64,000 bases of DNA. Origin: Oleispira sp963851095. Its GTDB lineage: Bacteria; Pseudomonadota; Gammaproteobacteria; Pseudomonadales; Oceanobacteraceae. The DNA lies in NCBI GenBank assembly GCA_963851095.1, contig CAWKOX010000020.1, positions 62,001 through 126,000 of the forward strand. The letters are read 5' to 3'. The notes beneath the pieces were generated by a model. It worked only from the letters and a program-made list of their open reading frames with translations. It was not told the origin of the DNA and did not search any database. Positions 8,815-18,218 of this stretch are shown here, one piece after another; position 1 is the stretch's first letter, and every line of letters begins with the position of its first letter. A program made the translations under genes and the position numbers.

Positions 8815-9897
8815 TTACCAGGGTAACGGTTCAACGTAATCGGCCCAATCTTTAGGCTGCAGTTGCGTTAACTGCTGAGTAAAAATTTCACTCTCTGCAA
8901 CTACCTTGCGCCAATATTCCTTCCGCTCTTCGTCTTTTAAATTCACAAAATCATTACGATCCGGAATCTTTCCATGAGGAAGGCGTTCCACAAAGCTTTG
9001 CTTTGGGACTAACAGAATCGTACGTGAATAATTGTCATGCTTGGGGGCGCGCCACTTAAGCGATTTATCAAACCAGCCAGGTGCTGGTATGTGTGAGAAG
9101 TGTGGATACAGCACAAAGCCTTGCTTAGGCTTTAACGGCAAATCAAAACCATAATCCGTGATGCCGCCATCTTGGTAAATCCCTTTACCCGCAATATCTT
9201 TTACACCTTTGGTGAGAACGGGAATGCAGCCCGTTGATAAAATACTGTCGGCTAAACGATTTCTTTCTAATGTCTGATAACGACTAGGCAAATCTTTAAT
9301 GCTGTTGAGTGGCGGCTGTTGCTGGGGGTGGTGCATAACAATACGAGTGAATTGCAGACCCAGAGTTTTACGGCTAATTACATTTCCTAAAGCCGCTATC
9401 ACCAGACCTAGCCCTTGCCAAAGTCGTGACTGTTTTGCGGCTAAACCATGGCATTGAGTCGTAATTAGGTGCAGTCGTGAGGTCGGATGTTTTAATATTT
9501 CATCAGTGCCAATTGCACCCAACATACGATTAACCATGTTGCGGCAGGAGGCTAATATTTCATCCCCCGTTGGTTTTTCTGAATAGCTTTGTTCAATATA
9601 AGCATCGGTTAAACGCTGCAGCGCGGCAAAAGAATCTTGCTGCGCGTAACAGGCCATGCGCCAAGCACCCGCTGACGTGCCCAGCAAATCTAGAGCGTGC
9701 TCTCGCCCTTGCATCGTCTTTAACAAATACTGATCAAAGCCATGCAATACCAACCATTTTGGTCCACTAGAAGCGCCGAGTAGCATGCTAATCTCATCGC
9801 GCTGCAACCCTTGCTGCTGAATATGTACAAGGGCTTCTGCACCCGCGTAAATATGAAAGTCTAAGGTTTTTTTCACCAAGCTTTTAGCGGCGGTCAT
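8815..9897 (-). CDS. Patatin-like phospholipase
   Basis: A predicted serine lipid acyl hydrolase of 360 residues with the Ser-Asp dyad of the patatin fold. The nucleophile elbow is LGTSAGAW (Ser75) and the catalytic Asp is in YQDGGITD (Asp243). The oxyanion-type glycine stretch LGASSGPKW lies near residue 42. The open frame runs upstream to 9987, deep into folA. I take the ATG at 9897, giving MTAAKSL and a 14-base overlap with the end of folA, which suggests translational coupling. No signal peptide is seen. Substrate (phospholipid, storage polyester or other) cannot be read from the sequence. Confidence 0.85.
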   Translation of the reverse strand: MTAAKSLVKKTLDFHIYAGAEALVHIQQQGLQRDEISMLLGASSGPKWLVLHGFDQYLLKTMQGREHALDLLGTSAGAWRMACYAQQDSFAALQRLTDAYIEQSYSEKPTGDEILASCRNMVNRMLGAIGTDEILKHPTSRLHLITTQCHGLAAKQSRLWQGLGLVIAALGNVISRKTLGLQFTRIVMHHPQQQPPLNSIKDLPSRYQTLERNRLADSILSTGCIPVLTKGVKDIAGKGIYQDGGITDYGFDLPLKPKQGFVLYPHFSHIPAPGWFDKSLKWRAPKHDNYSRTILLVPKQSFVERLPHGKIPDRNDFVNLKDEERKEYWRKVVAESEIFTQQLTQLQPKDWADYVEPLPW

Positions 9898-10402
9898 AAA
9901 CAACAAAGCTGTAGTCGTATGGATTTTTCTGCGCTTCGCCAACAGGGTCGGCTTTATGATCTTCGCGTTGGACTTCTTGCCACTCATTCCAGCTTACGGT
10001 TGGGAAAAAAGCATCGCCTTTAACATCGGCGTAAACATGGGTAATGTACAAACGATCGGCTTGTAAAAGCGCTTGCTGATAGATTTCAGCTCCGCCAATG
10101 ACCATTACTTCGTCATGTCCGGCATCAGCACTTATACTTTCGGCTTTATCCAGCGCTTGCTGCAAACTGTTAACCACAACGATGCCTTCAGCTTGGTAAT
10201 CGCTTTGTCGCGTGATAACGATATTGGTGCGCCCAGGTAATGGACGGCCGATGGATTCGTAAGTTTTACGGCCCATAATAATCGGCTTCGCCATGGTGAC
10301 CTGCTTAAAATATTTCAGGTCGTTGGGTAAATGCCAAGGAAGAGTATTGTCGATGCCGATGGTCTGATTTTCAGCCATTGCAACAATGAGTGCACATTTC
10401 AT
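9884..10402 (-). CDS. folA: Dihydrofolate reductase
   Basis: A 172-residue enzyme that reduces dihydrofolate to tetrahydrofolate with NADPH. The product begins MKCALIVAMAENQTIG and continues with DNTLPWHLPNDLKYFK, the folate site with the catalytic acidic residue in PNDLKYF. The NADPH-binding IMGRKTYESIGRPLPGR and VIGGAEIYQ follow. The frame extends 11 codons further up, but the ATG at 10402 fits the family N-terminus and has AAGG seven bases before it. thyA, the enzyme that creates dihydrofolate, lies 2 kb upstream on the same strand, with an EAL-domain gene between. Confidence 0.96.
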   Translation of the reverse strand: MKCALIVAMAENQTIGIDNTLPWHLPNDLKYFKQVTMAKPIIMGRKTYESIGRPLPGRTNIVITRQSDYQAEGIVVVNSLQQALDKAESISADAGHDEVMVIGGAEIYQQALLQADRLYITHVYADVKGDAFFPTVSWNEWQEVQREDHKADPVGEAQKNPYDYSFVVYDRR

Positions 10403-10468
10403 GAAGGAACCTTTTACTTGCGTTTCCCTCATCATACTTGTGTGGCTTGAACGTGTGAACCTAAAAGA

Positions 10469-12187
10469 CTAATCTGCTGAAATTTGCAGCGCAACTCCAG
10501 GGATTTCTTCCGGATCAAGCGGACGAGAGAAGTAAAACCCTTGATAATGATCGCAGCCAAAGGCCTGTAATATTCCCAGAACATTATGGTCTTCTACGCC
10601 TTCAGCAATCACTTCCATGCCCAAGTTATGGGCCAGGGCAATTATAGAATTAGCAATCGCAGCATCGTTTTTATCACTAACAATATCTTTTACAAATACT
10701 CGATCAATTTTAAGATAATCAATCGGTAAATCTTTTAAATACGCCAAAGATGAATAGCCCGTACCAAAATCATCAATCGCAATCGAAACCCCAATTTCCC
10801 TTAGACGGCCTAGTATATTGATCCCTTGCTGTAGATTATCCATCAGCACACCTTCAGTGATTTCTAGGGTCAGCAACTGTGGCTTTAAACCAGTAATATC
10901 AAGAATTTGAAGGATGCGGTCAGCAAGACCTTTCTGCCTGAATTGGCGCGGTGATAAATTAACCGATAGCTTGGCATCGCAAGGTAAAGCCCCATTTTGA
11001 ATCCATTCATTGTGCTGTCGGCAAGCTGACGCTAGCACCCATTCACCGACTTTATTAATAAGCCCTGTTTCTTCAAGCACGGGAATAAAAACAACAGGAG
11101 AAATATTACCAAGGGTTTCATGATGCCAACGCAAAAGTACCTCGGTACCTATAAACTGCTTATTACTGACCCTAATCTGCGGCTGATACTGCAAGCTAAG
11201 CTCTTCACGCTCGAGTGCGTGATGCAATGCACTTTCTAAGCTGGCCCGAACCATATCGGGTGGACTCATTTCAGCACGAAAGAAACGGAAGTCATTACGA
11301 CCACCTTGTTTGGCTTGGCGAAGTGCCAGCTCAGCATGGCCAAGTAATAAAGAACTATCAAAAGCAACGCGACTCGCTACCTCGATACCTATACTTATGC
11401 TGCAAAATATTTCATGCCCCGCAAGAAAATAAGGATCGTTAAATTCTTTACAGAGCTTTTCGGCGACCTGAGTAATCGTCTGTTCATTGTCTACATGTTC
11501 TAATAAGACCGCAAAATTATTGCCATTTAAACGCGCAACCGTATCGGAGCGTCTGATAATTTCACTTAATCGGCGCGAGAATTTTTTTAATAGCTGGTCG
11601 CCAACGTCATACCCATAATGCTCATTAACCGCAGAAAAGCGATCCAAGTCTAGAACCAGTAAGCTCACAAGATGGCCTTCACGGCGAGCATGCTGCAGTG
11701 AATGGTCTAATCGGTCCTGAAAAAGGGTACGATTGGCAATACCGGTTAGCGCATCATAATGTGCAAGGTGGCGGGTTTGATATTCTACCTGCTTACGAAT
11801 AATGCCATGGTGCATAATTCGAGGGAGTAGTGCTTCCGGTAATTCTTCTAGCGACCAGATATCTTGAATACCCAACTCTAAAAGTTTGACCTCATCTAAG
11901 GTGTAACTTTTAACAGAAATAATAAATAGCGGAGCTTCGGGCAAGGCCATCATTAGACGACAGACCCAGTCCTCTAATAACGTATCGTGCTTCTCAACCA
12001 ATAAAATGATGGCTTTCAGCTTATGGGTATACCAAGTTTTCCGAATGTCATCGGCATTCAGGCATAAGTGTGCCTCCTGTAAACAAGGTAGCGCACTGAT
12101 CGTCTGATCATAAGGCTCTGCATTAAAATAATGAAGTAACCAAGATGATGGCATTTCAATTGAAGTAGAGGAGCTATTGGTCGTCAT
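10469..12187 (-). CDS. GGDEF/EAL protein, probable c-di-GMP phosphodiesterase with degenerate GGDEF
   Basis: A 572-residue cytosolic signalling protein. Residues 1-130 form an N-terminal domain without recognised motifs that might be a divergent receiver. Residues about 140-300 are a GGDEF domain whose signature reads NGNNF (near residue 221) instead of GGDEF, so cyclase activity is unlikely; it may still bind GTP. Residues about 315-565 are an EAL domain with EVLLR (for EALLR), LSVNLSPRQF, LEITEG, IDDFGTGYSS, LKIDRVF, IAEGVED and the final YQGFYFSRP. The metal and catalytic residues are all present, so hydrolysis of c-di-GMP is expected. It is monocistronic in appearance, between folA and thyA. 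Confidence 0.92.
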   Translation of the reverse strand: MTTNSSSTSIEMPSSWLLHYFNAEPYDQTISALPCLQEAHLCLNADDIRKTWYTHKLKAIILLVEKHDTLLEDWVCRLMMALPEAPLFIISVKSYTLDEVKLLELGIQDIWSLEELPEALLPRIMHHGIIRKQVEYQTRHLAHYDALTGIANRTLFQDRLDHSLQHARREGHLVSLLVLDLDRFSAVNEHYGYDVGDQLLKKFSRRLSEIIRRSDTVARLNGNNFAVLLEHVDNEQTITQVAEKLCKEFNDPYFLAGHEIFCSISIGIEVASRVAFDSSLLLGHAELALRQAKQGGRNDFRFFRAEMSPPDMVRASLESALHHALEREELSLQYQPQIRVSNKQFIGTEVLLRWHHETLGNISPVVFIPVLEETGLINKVGEWVLASACRQHNEWIQNGALPCDAKLSVNLSPRQFRQKGLADRILQILDITGLKPQLLTLEITEGVLMDNLQQGINILGRLREIGVSIAIDDFGTGYSSLAYLKDLPIDYLKIDRVFVKDIVSDKNDAAIANSIIALAHNLGMEVIAEGVEDHNVLGILQAFGCDHYQGFYFSRPLDPEEIPGVALQISAD

Positions 12188-12280
12188 TTTGGATCTATAC
12201 TGCTTCAGTTAAGATTGAGTATAGACCCTAATTTTTTCTTTAAAGGCAGGATGAATAATTAATTACATTCATTATTCGAT

Positions 12281-13132
12281 TTAAACAGAAAACGGGTATT
12301 TTATCGATTCATGACATTGATAGCCAACGACTTCAAAGTCATCCGCACTCACCCACTTTTCAATGTCGTTTAACGTTTTGATTTCAGGGTTAATACGTAA
12401 CTGAGGGGATGGGAAAGGCTCACGCTTTAGCTGTACGTCTTTCATCAACTCAAGCTGGTTCTCATAAATGTGAGCGTTGACAATTTTATGGTACGCCTTA
12501 CCGGGCTTATGACCCGTAATTTGGGCCACCAGCGCAAGAAAAACATACACCTGAACTTGGTTAAAATTCAGACCTAACGGCACGTCACACGAGCGCTGGT
12601 AACTTGTAAGGTACAAGGTATCGCCTAATAGTGAGAACGTATGAGTATGCATACAAGGGCGCAAACAACCCATTTCGAATTCACCCGGATTATAAAAAGT
12701 GACGATTTCACTGCGATCATCAATTCCTTTAGACAGGTTATCGATCACCTTTTTTAGCTGGTCGAGCTGAGAGCCATCTGGGCGCATCCAAGAACGCCCC
12801 TGCACCCCATAAACTCGCCCCATATCGTCTTCACCTTTGCGATGAGGATTATCGAGCCATGCTTGGTTTTCGTTCGCGTTGGCATTCCAGGTATTACAGC
12901 CAATTTCACGAAACTGAGCGGCATTATCGTAGCCACGTAAATAGCCCAATAATTCGGCGATGGCCGATTTATAAAAGCTTTTACGGGTAGTAATCAGAGG
13001 GAATTGATTATTGGCAACATCGTATTCTAAATCAGCATTAATCACTGTTAAGCAGCGTGTACCGGTACGCTTATTTTCAACCCACTCACCGTGATCAACA
13101 ATGCGCTGACATAATTCTAGATATTGCTTCAT
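12281..13132 (-). CDS. thyA: Thymidylate synthase
   Basis: Converts dUMP to dTMP with methylenetetrahydrofolate. The 283 residues compare with 264 in E. coli, with modest insertions in the middle. The active-site cysteine is Cys160 in CLRPCMHTH, followed by YQRSCDVPLGLNFNQ (dUMP phosphate and folate binding) and HIYENQ. The C-terminal SIKYPFSV resembles the usual PxAV-type tail. The gene is 51 bases downstream of lgt on the same strand, the lgt-thyA order found in many gammaproteobacteria, and the two are probably cotranscribed. Confidence 0.96.
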   Translation of the reverse strand: MKQYLELCQRIVDHGEWVENKRTGTRCLTVINADLEYDVANNQFPLITTRKSFYKSAIAELLGYLRGYDNAAQFREIGCNTWNANANENQAWLDNPHRKGEDDMGRVYGVQGRSWMRPDGSQLDQLKKVIDNLSKGIDDRSEIVTFYNPGEFEMGCLRPCMHTHTFSLLGDTLYLTSYQRSCDVPLGLNFNQVQVYVFLALVAQITGHKPGKAYHKIVNAHIYENQLELMKDVQLKREPFPSPQLRINPEIKTLNDIEKWVSADDFEVVGYQCHESIKYPFSV

Positions 13133-13183
13133 TCAACTAACCTCAAATTCTTATTTCAACTCAACCTTTATAGAGCTGAAGGA

Positions 13184-14014
13184 TTACTTACTTTTTGCTG
13201 GCGTCGCAATGGCCTGATCTTGCTGCTTATAAGACCACCACAACAAGGCGATACCAAACAAGACCATCGGTATAGAAAGCAACTGACCACGGCTCATCCA
13301 ACCAAACAAATCAAAACCGATATGTGAATCTGGCTGGCGCACAAACTCGACAATAAAACGGAAGCAACCATAGCCAATCATAAAGACTGCGCCGACGGCT
13401 TTTTGTGGTCTAGGTCGACTAGAGAACCACCATACAATAATAAATAAAGCCAAGCCTTCTAACGCTGCTTGGTATAACTGCGATGGGTGGCGAGGATCAG
13501 GACCACCACCCGGGAAGATCATTCCCCATGGACCATCCGTCACTCTCCCCCAGAGCTCACCGCCAATAAAGTTACCAATACGGCCCGTCATCAACCCAAT
13601 CGGTACGATAGGCGCGGTGAAATCAGCCACTTCAAAGAAGCTCTTATTATATTTGCGGCCAAACAACCACAGCGCAATTAATACGCCTAACAGACCACCA
13701 TGGAATGACATACCACCAGTCCAAATCTGAAATAACCAAACGGGGTTATCAAGGAACTGACCAAAGTTATAAAATAAAACATACCCTGCACGACCACCGA
13801 GTATCACCCCCATTGCGCCGTAAAAGATCAAGTCACTCACCTGATCTTTATTCCAATTAGAGCCCGGCTGCTTAGCGCGATAATTGGCTAACAGCATCGC
13901 TGCCGCAAAACCAATCAGGTACATCAAACCATACCAATGAATTTCAAGCGGCCCATAACCCGCAATAGGCCCGATGGACAGGGCGACTGGATCAATATCT
14001 GGATACGTTAACAT
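13184..14014 (-). CDS. lgt: Prolipoprotein diacylglyceryl transferase
   Basis: An inner-membrane enzyme of 276 residues that moves diacylglycerol from phosphatidylglycerol to the lipobox cysteine of prolipoproteins, the first step of lipoprotein maturation. Seven hydrophobic segments can be traced. The family signature GRIGNFIGGELWGR is at about residues 143-156, with HWYGLMYLIGF near residue 26 and GGMSFHGGLLG (catalytic His region) near residue 97. Its product would act on at least five lipoproteins encoded in this window (the imelysin, LPP20-like, LpoB-like, COG3014 and LEA2 proteins). Confidence 0.96.
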   Translation of the reverse strand: MLTYPDIDPVALSIGPIAGYGPLEIHWYGLMYLIGFAAAMLLANYRAKQPGSNWNKDQVSDLIFYGAMGVILGGRAGYVLFYNFGQFLDNPVWLFQIWTGGMSFHGGLLGVLIALWLFGRKYNKSFFEVADFTAPIVPIGLMTGRIGNFIGGELWGRVTDGPWGMIFPGGGPDPRHPSQLYQAALEGLALFIIVWWFSSRPRPQKAVGAVFMIGYGCFRFIVEFVRQPDSHIGFDLFGWMSRGQLLSIPMVLFGIALLWWSYKQQDQAIATPAKSK

Positions 14015-14114
14015 CTATAGCTTCCTTAATTTAGCGCCTCGATTGTACTCGAATGCCGTCGAATCTACAGTAGAATCTGACACATATAATACGCTTCTAT
14101 ACTGTTCAATAATT

Positions 14115-14900
14115 TTAAACGAACAGAAATTTTAAACCGACGATTAATAACAGCAGAGCAAAACCGCGTTTGAGTAGTTTTGCATCTAACTTATGCGCCA
14201 ACTTCGCGCCAATTTTGGCACACGGCACACTGGTTAAAGCGATGCCCAATACAGCCGGCCAATATACAAAACCCGTGGTCCACTCTGGTAGTTCAGCATG
14301 CCCCCAGCCGGTATAGACATTACTCACCGCTCCTGTCATCGCAATGGGCAATCCGCAGGCAGCGGCTGTCGCGACGGCGCGCTTCATTGGCACATTGATC
14401 CATGTTAAAAACGGCACGGTAAAAGATCCACCGCCAATGCCAAACCAAGCAGAACCAAAACCGATAAGGCTGCCCGAAGCAATCAAACCAGTTTTTCCTG
14501 GCACCTGTCGCGTTGATTCTGGATTAAGATCAAACGCCATCTTGGCGGCCATCAGTAAGGCAAAGATACCGATCGCCACCTGCAAGGTTTCACCCGCCAC
14601 ATCGGCTAACAAGAAAACACCCAGCGCCGTGCCCATAATAATGCCACTGCCTATCCAACGAACGAACAACCAATCAACCGCACCATGAGCGTGGTGCTCT
14701 TTAACCGAACTCAAGGAGGTAAAAATAATGGTGGTCAACGACGTTGCTAGCGCCATGTGCGTTAACACCTGATCGCTAATACCCATTAAGCCAAACGTAA
14801 TAATCAGTACAGGCACTATCACTAAGCCGCCGCCAATTCCAAATAGACCCGCTAACAAACCCGCTGCAGACCCTACTAATAAATACACTAAAAATGTCAT
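14115..14900 (-). CDS. TauE/SafE-family membrane transporter
   Basis: A 261-residue polytopic membrane protein with about eight hydrophobic segments and the two glycine-rich repeats of the TauE/SafE family (GLFGIGGGLVIVPVL near residue 18 and WFGIGGGSFTVPFL near residue 156). Members export sulfite, sulfoacetate or other organic anions, but the substrate of this one cannot be assigned. It lies upstream of lgt on the same strand, 100 bases away. A 17-bp tandem duplication lies just upstream of its start. Confidence 0.88.
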   Translation of the reverse strand: MTFLVYLLVGSAAGLLAGLFGIGGGLVIVPVLIITFGLMGISDQVLTHMALATSLTTIIFTSLSSVKEHHAHGAVDWLFVRWIGSGIIMGTALGVFLLADVAGETLQVAIGIFALLMAAKMAFDLNPESTRQVPGKTGLIASGSLIGFGSAWFGIGGGSFTVPFLTWINVPMKRAVATAAACGLPIAMTGAVSNVYTGWGHAELPEWTTGFVYWPAVLGIALTSVPCAKIGAKLAHKLDAKLLKRGFALLLLIVGLKFLFV

Positions 14901-14926
14901 TCTGATTTCAACCTTTTTTCTATAAT

Positions 14927-14960
14927 CAACGCTATGCCTATTTCAACGCTATGCCTATTT
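14927..14960. repeat. Two-copy 17-bp tandem duplication
   Basis: CAACGCTATGCCTATTT occurs twice in direct succession (14927-14943 and 14944-14960) in the divergent intergenic region between the TauE-like gene and the NRDE gene. It looks like a slippage-type duplication. Confidence 0.85.
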
Positions 14961-15087
14961 CAACATAATGCTGTTGCCAGCTCATGCTATTGTCACAAAG
15001 GGCCGACATTATGGCCGAAGCTGAGATAAACTGCTGTACTATATTTTCGACAACTTCTTTGGCATTACATTCTAAACTCGAGCAACT

Positions 15088-15873
15088 ATGTGTTTAATAA
15101 CGTTTCAATGGCAGCCCGATCACGATCAACGCTTAATCCTCACTGCCAATCGTGATGAGTTTTTGCACCGACCAACACAGCCATTACATGCCTGGTTAGA
15201 CGAAGAAGGGGTTTATGCAGGCAAAGATTTAAGCCAAGGTGGTAGCTGGCTGGGTATTCACAAGAATGGACGTTTTGCTGCGCTAACAAATCATCGCGAC
15301 ATGCGCATTTCTGGTCCAGAGAACCCCATTTCTAGAGGCAAGCTTGTTATCGACTTTCTGACCTCAGAGAGGTCAGCCTTAGACTACTTACAAGGTTTAG
15401 AAAAAGAGGCCGCACTTTATGCGGGCTATAATTTATTGGTTGCCGATGCCCATCAGCTCGGTTATTACTCGAATGCATCCGGTAAGCCTGCTGAAATTTT
15501 AGCCCCTGGTCTTTACGGTTTAAGTAATGGATTATTGGATTCCCCTTGGCCCAAACTGAAAAGTGCCAAACTCAAATTAGCGTCTTGGCTCACTGAGTCG
15601 ACTAAAGATCCCGCTAACGTTAAAAGCACGGACTTGTGTCAGCTATTATCGTCAACCGAAATCGCCGCAGATTCCGCTTTGCCTGATACCGGAATCGGTC
15701 TCGCGATGGAGCGCATTTTATCGAGTGAAAAAATCATCACACCCAATTATGGTACGCGCTGTAGCACTGGTCTTATTATGGGTAAAAGCAGCCTAATGAT
15801 TGAAGAAACCAGCTGGCTAGAAAATGGACAAGAAGGTTCGCATGTTCGCCATTATGTACAGAGCATGCGATGA
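15088..15873 (+). CDS. NRDE-family protein (TANGO2-like)
   Basis: A 261-residue protein of the NRDE (TANGO2/transport and Golgi organisation 2-like) family, named for the motif seen here as LTANRDEFLHRPT near residue 20. MCLITF at the N-terminus leaves Cys2 near the front, as in the family, where an N-terminal nucleophile fold has been proposed. Also conserved are GGSWLGIHKNGRFAALTNHR and GTRCSTGLI near the end. The biochemical function of bacterial members is not established; eukaryotic ones are linked to lipid or haem handling. It is convergent with ptsP. Confidence 0.85.
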   Translation: MCLITFQWQPDHDQRLILTANRDEFLHRPTQPLHAWLDEEGVYAGKDLSQGGSWLGIHKNGRFAALTNHRDMRISGPENPISRGKLVIDFLTSERSALDYLQGLEKEAALYAGYNLLVADAHQLGYYSNASGKPAEILAPGLYGLSNGLLDSPWPKLKSAKLKLASWLTESTKDPANVKSTDLCQLLSSTEIAADSALPDTGIGLAMERILSSEKIITPNYGTRCSTGLIMGKSSLMIEETSWLENGQEGSHVRHYVQSMR

Positions 15874-15883
15874 GCACTTGAAG

Positions 15884-15904
15884 CTGGCTGAAGAAATCAG
15901 CCAG
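15884..15904. terminator. Hairpin between convergent NRDE gene and ptsP
   Basis: Perfect stem CTGGCTGA / TCAGCCAG with loop AGAAA in the 36-base gap between two convergent stop codons. There is no strong T-run on either side, so efficiency is uncertain. Confidence 0.45.
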
Positions 15905-15909
15905 TGCGA

Positions 15910-18186
15910 TTAATTACGGCCAGGGCCAATCATTCGCCCTAGCCCAACTTTCTCTAGTGCGAGTTCAATGGTTGCGGTAATGACCTGAGCATTTTCTAAT
16001 TGCATCACTTCCGCTAACAACTCTTTTGCCCACTCTTGAGTGACACCTCGAATTACCGATTTAACCTTCGGTAAATTTGAAGCGTTCATCGATAGCATCT
16101 CATAACCCATCGCCATCAAGATGACGGCTCCTGCTGGGTTACCCGCTAACTCCCCACAAATACTGATGGGCTTATTGATCGCCTTAGCATCTTGAGCAAT
16201 TTTATTCAGAGCGGTTAATACCGCTGGATGAAATGAATTATAAAGATCGGCCACCCTAGGGTTATTCCGGTCGACGGCCAATAAATACTGGGTTAAATCA
16301 TTACTGCCTACCGATAAAAAATCGACCCGCTGGCCTAAATCACTAATCTGATAAACCGACGCTGGCACTTCAATCATCACCCCAATTTGCGGCATTTCAA
16401 CCTTATGCCCGGCTTCTTCTACCTCGGCATGAGCACGGTAGATTAAGTGCAATGCTTCATCGACTTCGCCAACGCTGGTAATCATAGGCAGCATAATACG
16501 CAGATTATTTAAGCCAATACTGGCTCGTAGCATCGCCTTCACTTGTAATAAAAAGAGCTCGGGGTGATCAAGTGTGACTCGTATGCCACGCCAGCCTAAG
16601 AAAGGATTATCTTCTTTGATAGGAAAGTACGGCAGTGATTTATCACCCCCAATATCCAGAGTACGCATGGTCACAGGATTAGGGGCAAACGTCTCGAGCT
16701 GTTGGCGATAAATTTCTGTTTGCTCACTTTCACTCGGAAAGCGATCCTTCATCATAAAGGGCACTTCGGTGCGATATAAACCCACACCTTCTGCCCCACG
16801 ATCCCGGCTACGCACAGCATCCGTGATTAAACCCGTATTAACCCATAAAGGTACACGGTATCCGTCTAGAGTGACTGCGGGCTTATCACGTAAACCTTCT
16901 AAATCGTTATTAAGCGCCTGTTCTTCAAGATAAATGCGCTGGTATTGCTTACGTAATTGATTTGAAGGCTGCGAATAAATACGGCCACGATACCCATCAA
17001 CCACCAGCTCAAGCCCATCGAGCTGAGCATACGGCACATCCACCACACCCATAATTGTAGGAATCCCCATCGCTCTTGCCAAAATGGCAACGTGCGAATT
17101 GGAAGAGCCTTTAACAGAGACTAAGCCTTTGAGTTTATCGGTTGGAATTTCCCCCAACATAGCTGGGGTTAATTCTTCACTGACGAGAATAGTATTTTCG
17201 TGATACTCGGTGATTTCGCCTAAGCCTTCAGACTCTTGTAAATAGGCTAGAATGCGTACGCCAAGATCACGAATATCAGATGCGCGTTCACGTAAATACA
17301 CATCATCCATTAATTCAAAGTGTCCAATATATTGCTGCACAACTTGACGCAATGCGCCTTGTGCCCAAGAACCTTCTCGGATCTTGATGATCACCTCTGC
17401 CCCTAAAGCACGGTCATCTAGCATATTCAGATAAACATCGAACAAGGCCATTTCTTCAGGCCTTAATTCATTGGATAATTTTTGACCGACGGAACGAATG
17501 TCTCGTCGTACGGCAATCAGCGCGGTTTCAAAGCGCTCTATTTCTTGCTCTATGTCTTCGGCCAGCTTATCGGGCACACTGGCCAAATCAGCTGCGGGAT
17601 AGATTACAACAGCGGTACCAATCGCCACACCCGGTGCTCCTGGTACGCCACTAAAACGAGCTTCTATGGGCGTTTGCGTCGCTTTCGCGGCCGCGGCAAT
17701 ATTACCCGTTGCCTCTGCATGGGCAATAACTCCGGCTAATTGGGCCGACATGGTGACGAGAAATGCTTCTTCACTTTCATCGAATTTTCGGCGCTGTTGT
17801 TGCTGAACAACCAGCACACCCATTAAGCGTCGATGGTGAATAATCGGTACACCGAGGAAAGAATGATACTTCTCTTCCCCCGTTTCTGACAGGTAGTGAT
17901 AACGCGGATGACCTGGAGCGTCTTCCGTATTGATCAGCTCTTCACGCGACCCTACTAAGCCCACTAAGCCTTGAGAAGAACCCAAACTTACCTTACCAAC
18001 GGCATCTTGATTCAAGCCTTTGGTCGCCATTAAAGAATAGCGCTTAGCCTCTGAATCATAAAGATATACCGAACTCACTTCTGTATGCATAGCATTACGA
18101 ATACGCGTTACGACAACCTTAAGTGCGTCACTTAAGTCTGTTGCTGCGCTGACTTCCTGCACAATGCTTCTGAGTGTGTCCAACAT
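15910..18186 (-). CDS. ptsP: PEP-protein phosphotransferase of the nitrogen PTS (enzyme I-Ntr)
   Basis: First phosphoryl-transfer protein of the regulatory PTS-Ntr, which passes phosphate from PEP to NPr and then EIIA-Ntr. Residues 1-155 are a GAF domain (VSSVYLYDSEAKRYSLMA), the feature that separates EI-Ntr from the sugar EI and senses glutamine in studied homologues. Residues about 170-400 are the EI N-terminal and phosphohistidine domains, with His365 in SSNSHVAILARA. The C-terminal TIM barrel binds PEP (RTEVPFMM, DIGGDKSLPYF, GVMIEVP, SVGSNDLTQY, ICGELAGNP). At 758 residues it has the usual length. It follows rppH by 32 bases, the standard rppH-ptsP pair. Confidence 0.96.
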   Translation of the reverse strand: MLDTLRSIVQEVSAATDLSDALKVVVTRIRNAMHTEVSSVYLYDSEAKRYSLMATKGLNQDAVGKVSLGSSQGLVGLVGSREELINTEDAPGHPRYHYLSETGEEKYHSFLGVPIIHHRRLMGVLVVQQQQRRKFDESEEAFLVTMSAQLAGVIAHAEATGNIAAAAKATQTPIEARFSGVPGAPGVAIGTAVVIYPAADLASVPDKLAEDIEQEIERFETALIAVRRDIRSVGQKLSNELRPEEMALFDVYLNMLDDRALGAEVIIKIREGSWAQGALRQVVQQYIGHFELMDDVYLRERASDIRDLGVRILAYLQESEGLGEITEYHENTILVSEELTPAMLGEIPTDKLKGLVSVKGSSNSHVAILARAMGIPTIMGVVDVPYAQLDGLELVVDGYRGRIYSQPSNQLRKQYQRIYLEEQALNNDLEGLRDKPAVTLDGYRVPLWVNTGLITDAVRSRDRGAEGVGLYRTEVPFMMKDRFPSESEQTEIYRQQLETFAPNPVTMRTLDIGGDKSLPYFPIKEDNPFLGWRGIRVTLDHPELFLLQVKAMLRASIGLNNLRIMLPMITSVGEVDEALHLIYRAHAEVEEAGHKVEMPQIGVMIEVPASVYQISDLGQRVDFLSVGSNDLTQYLLAVDRNNPRVADLYNSFHPAVLTALNKIAQDAKAINKPISICGELAGNPAGAVILMAMGYEMLSMNASNLPKVKSVIRGVTQEWAKELLAEVMQLENAQVITATIELALEKVGLGRMIGPGRN

Positions 18187-18218
18187 CTCTTTATATTACC
18201 GCTGTTAAGTGTTCATTT

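Noticed and set aside
9898..9987. Upstream extension of the patatin-like protein into folA
   Set aside because: The extra 30 residues are basic and unlike the family N-terminus; the later ATG gives an ordinary 14-base overlap.
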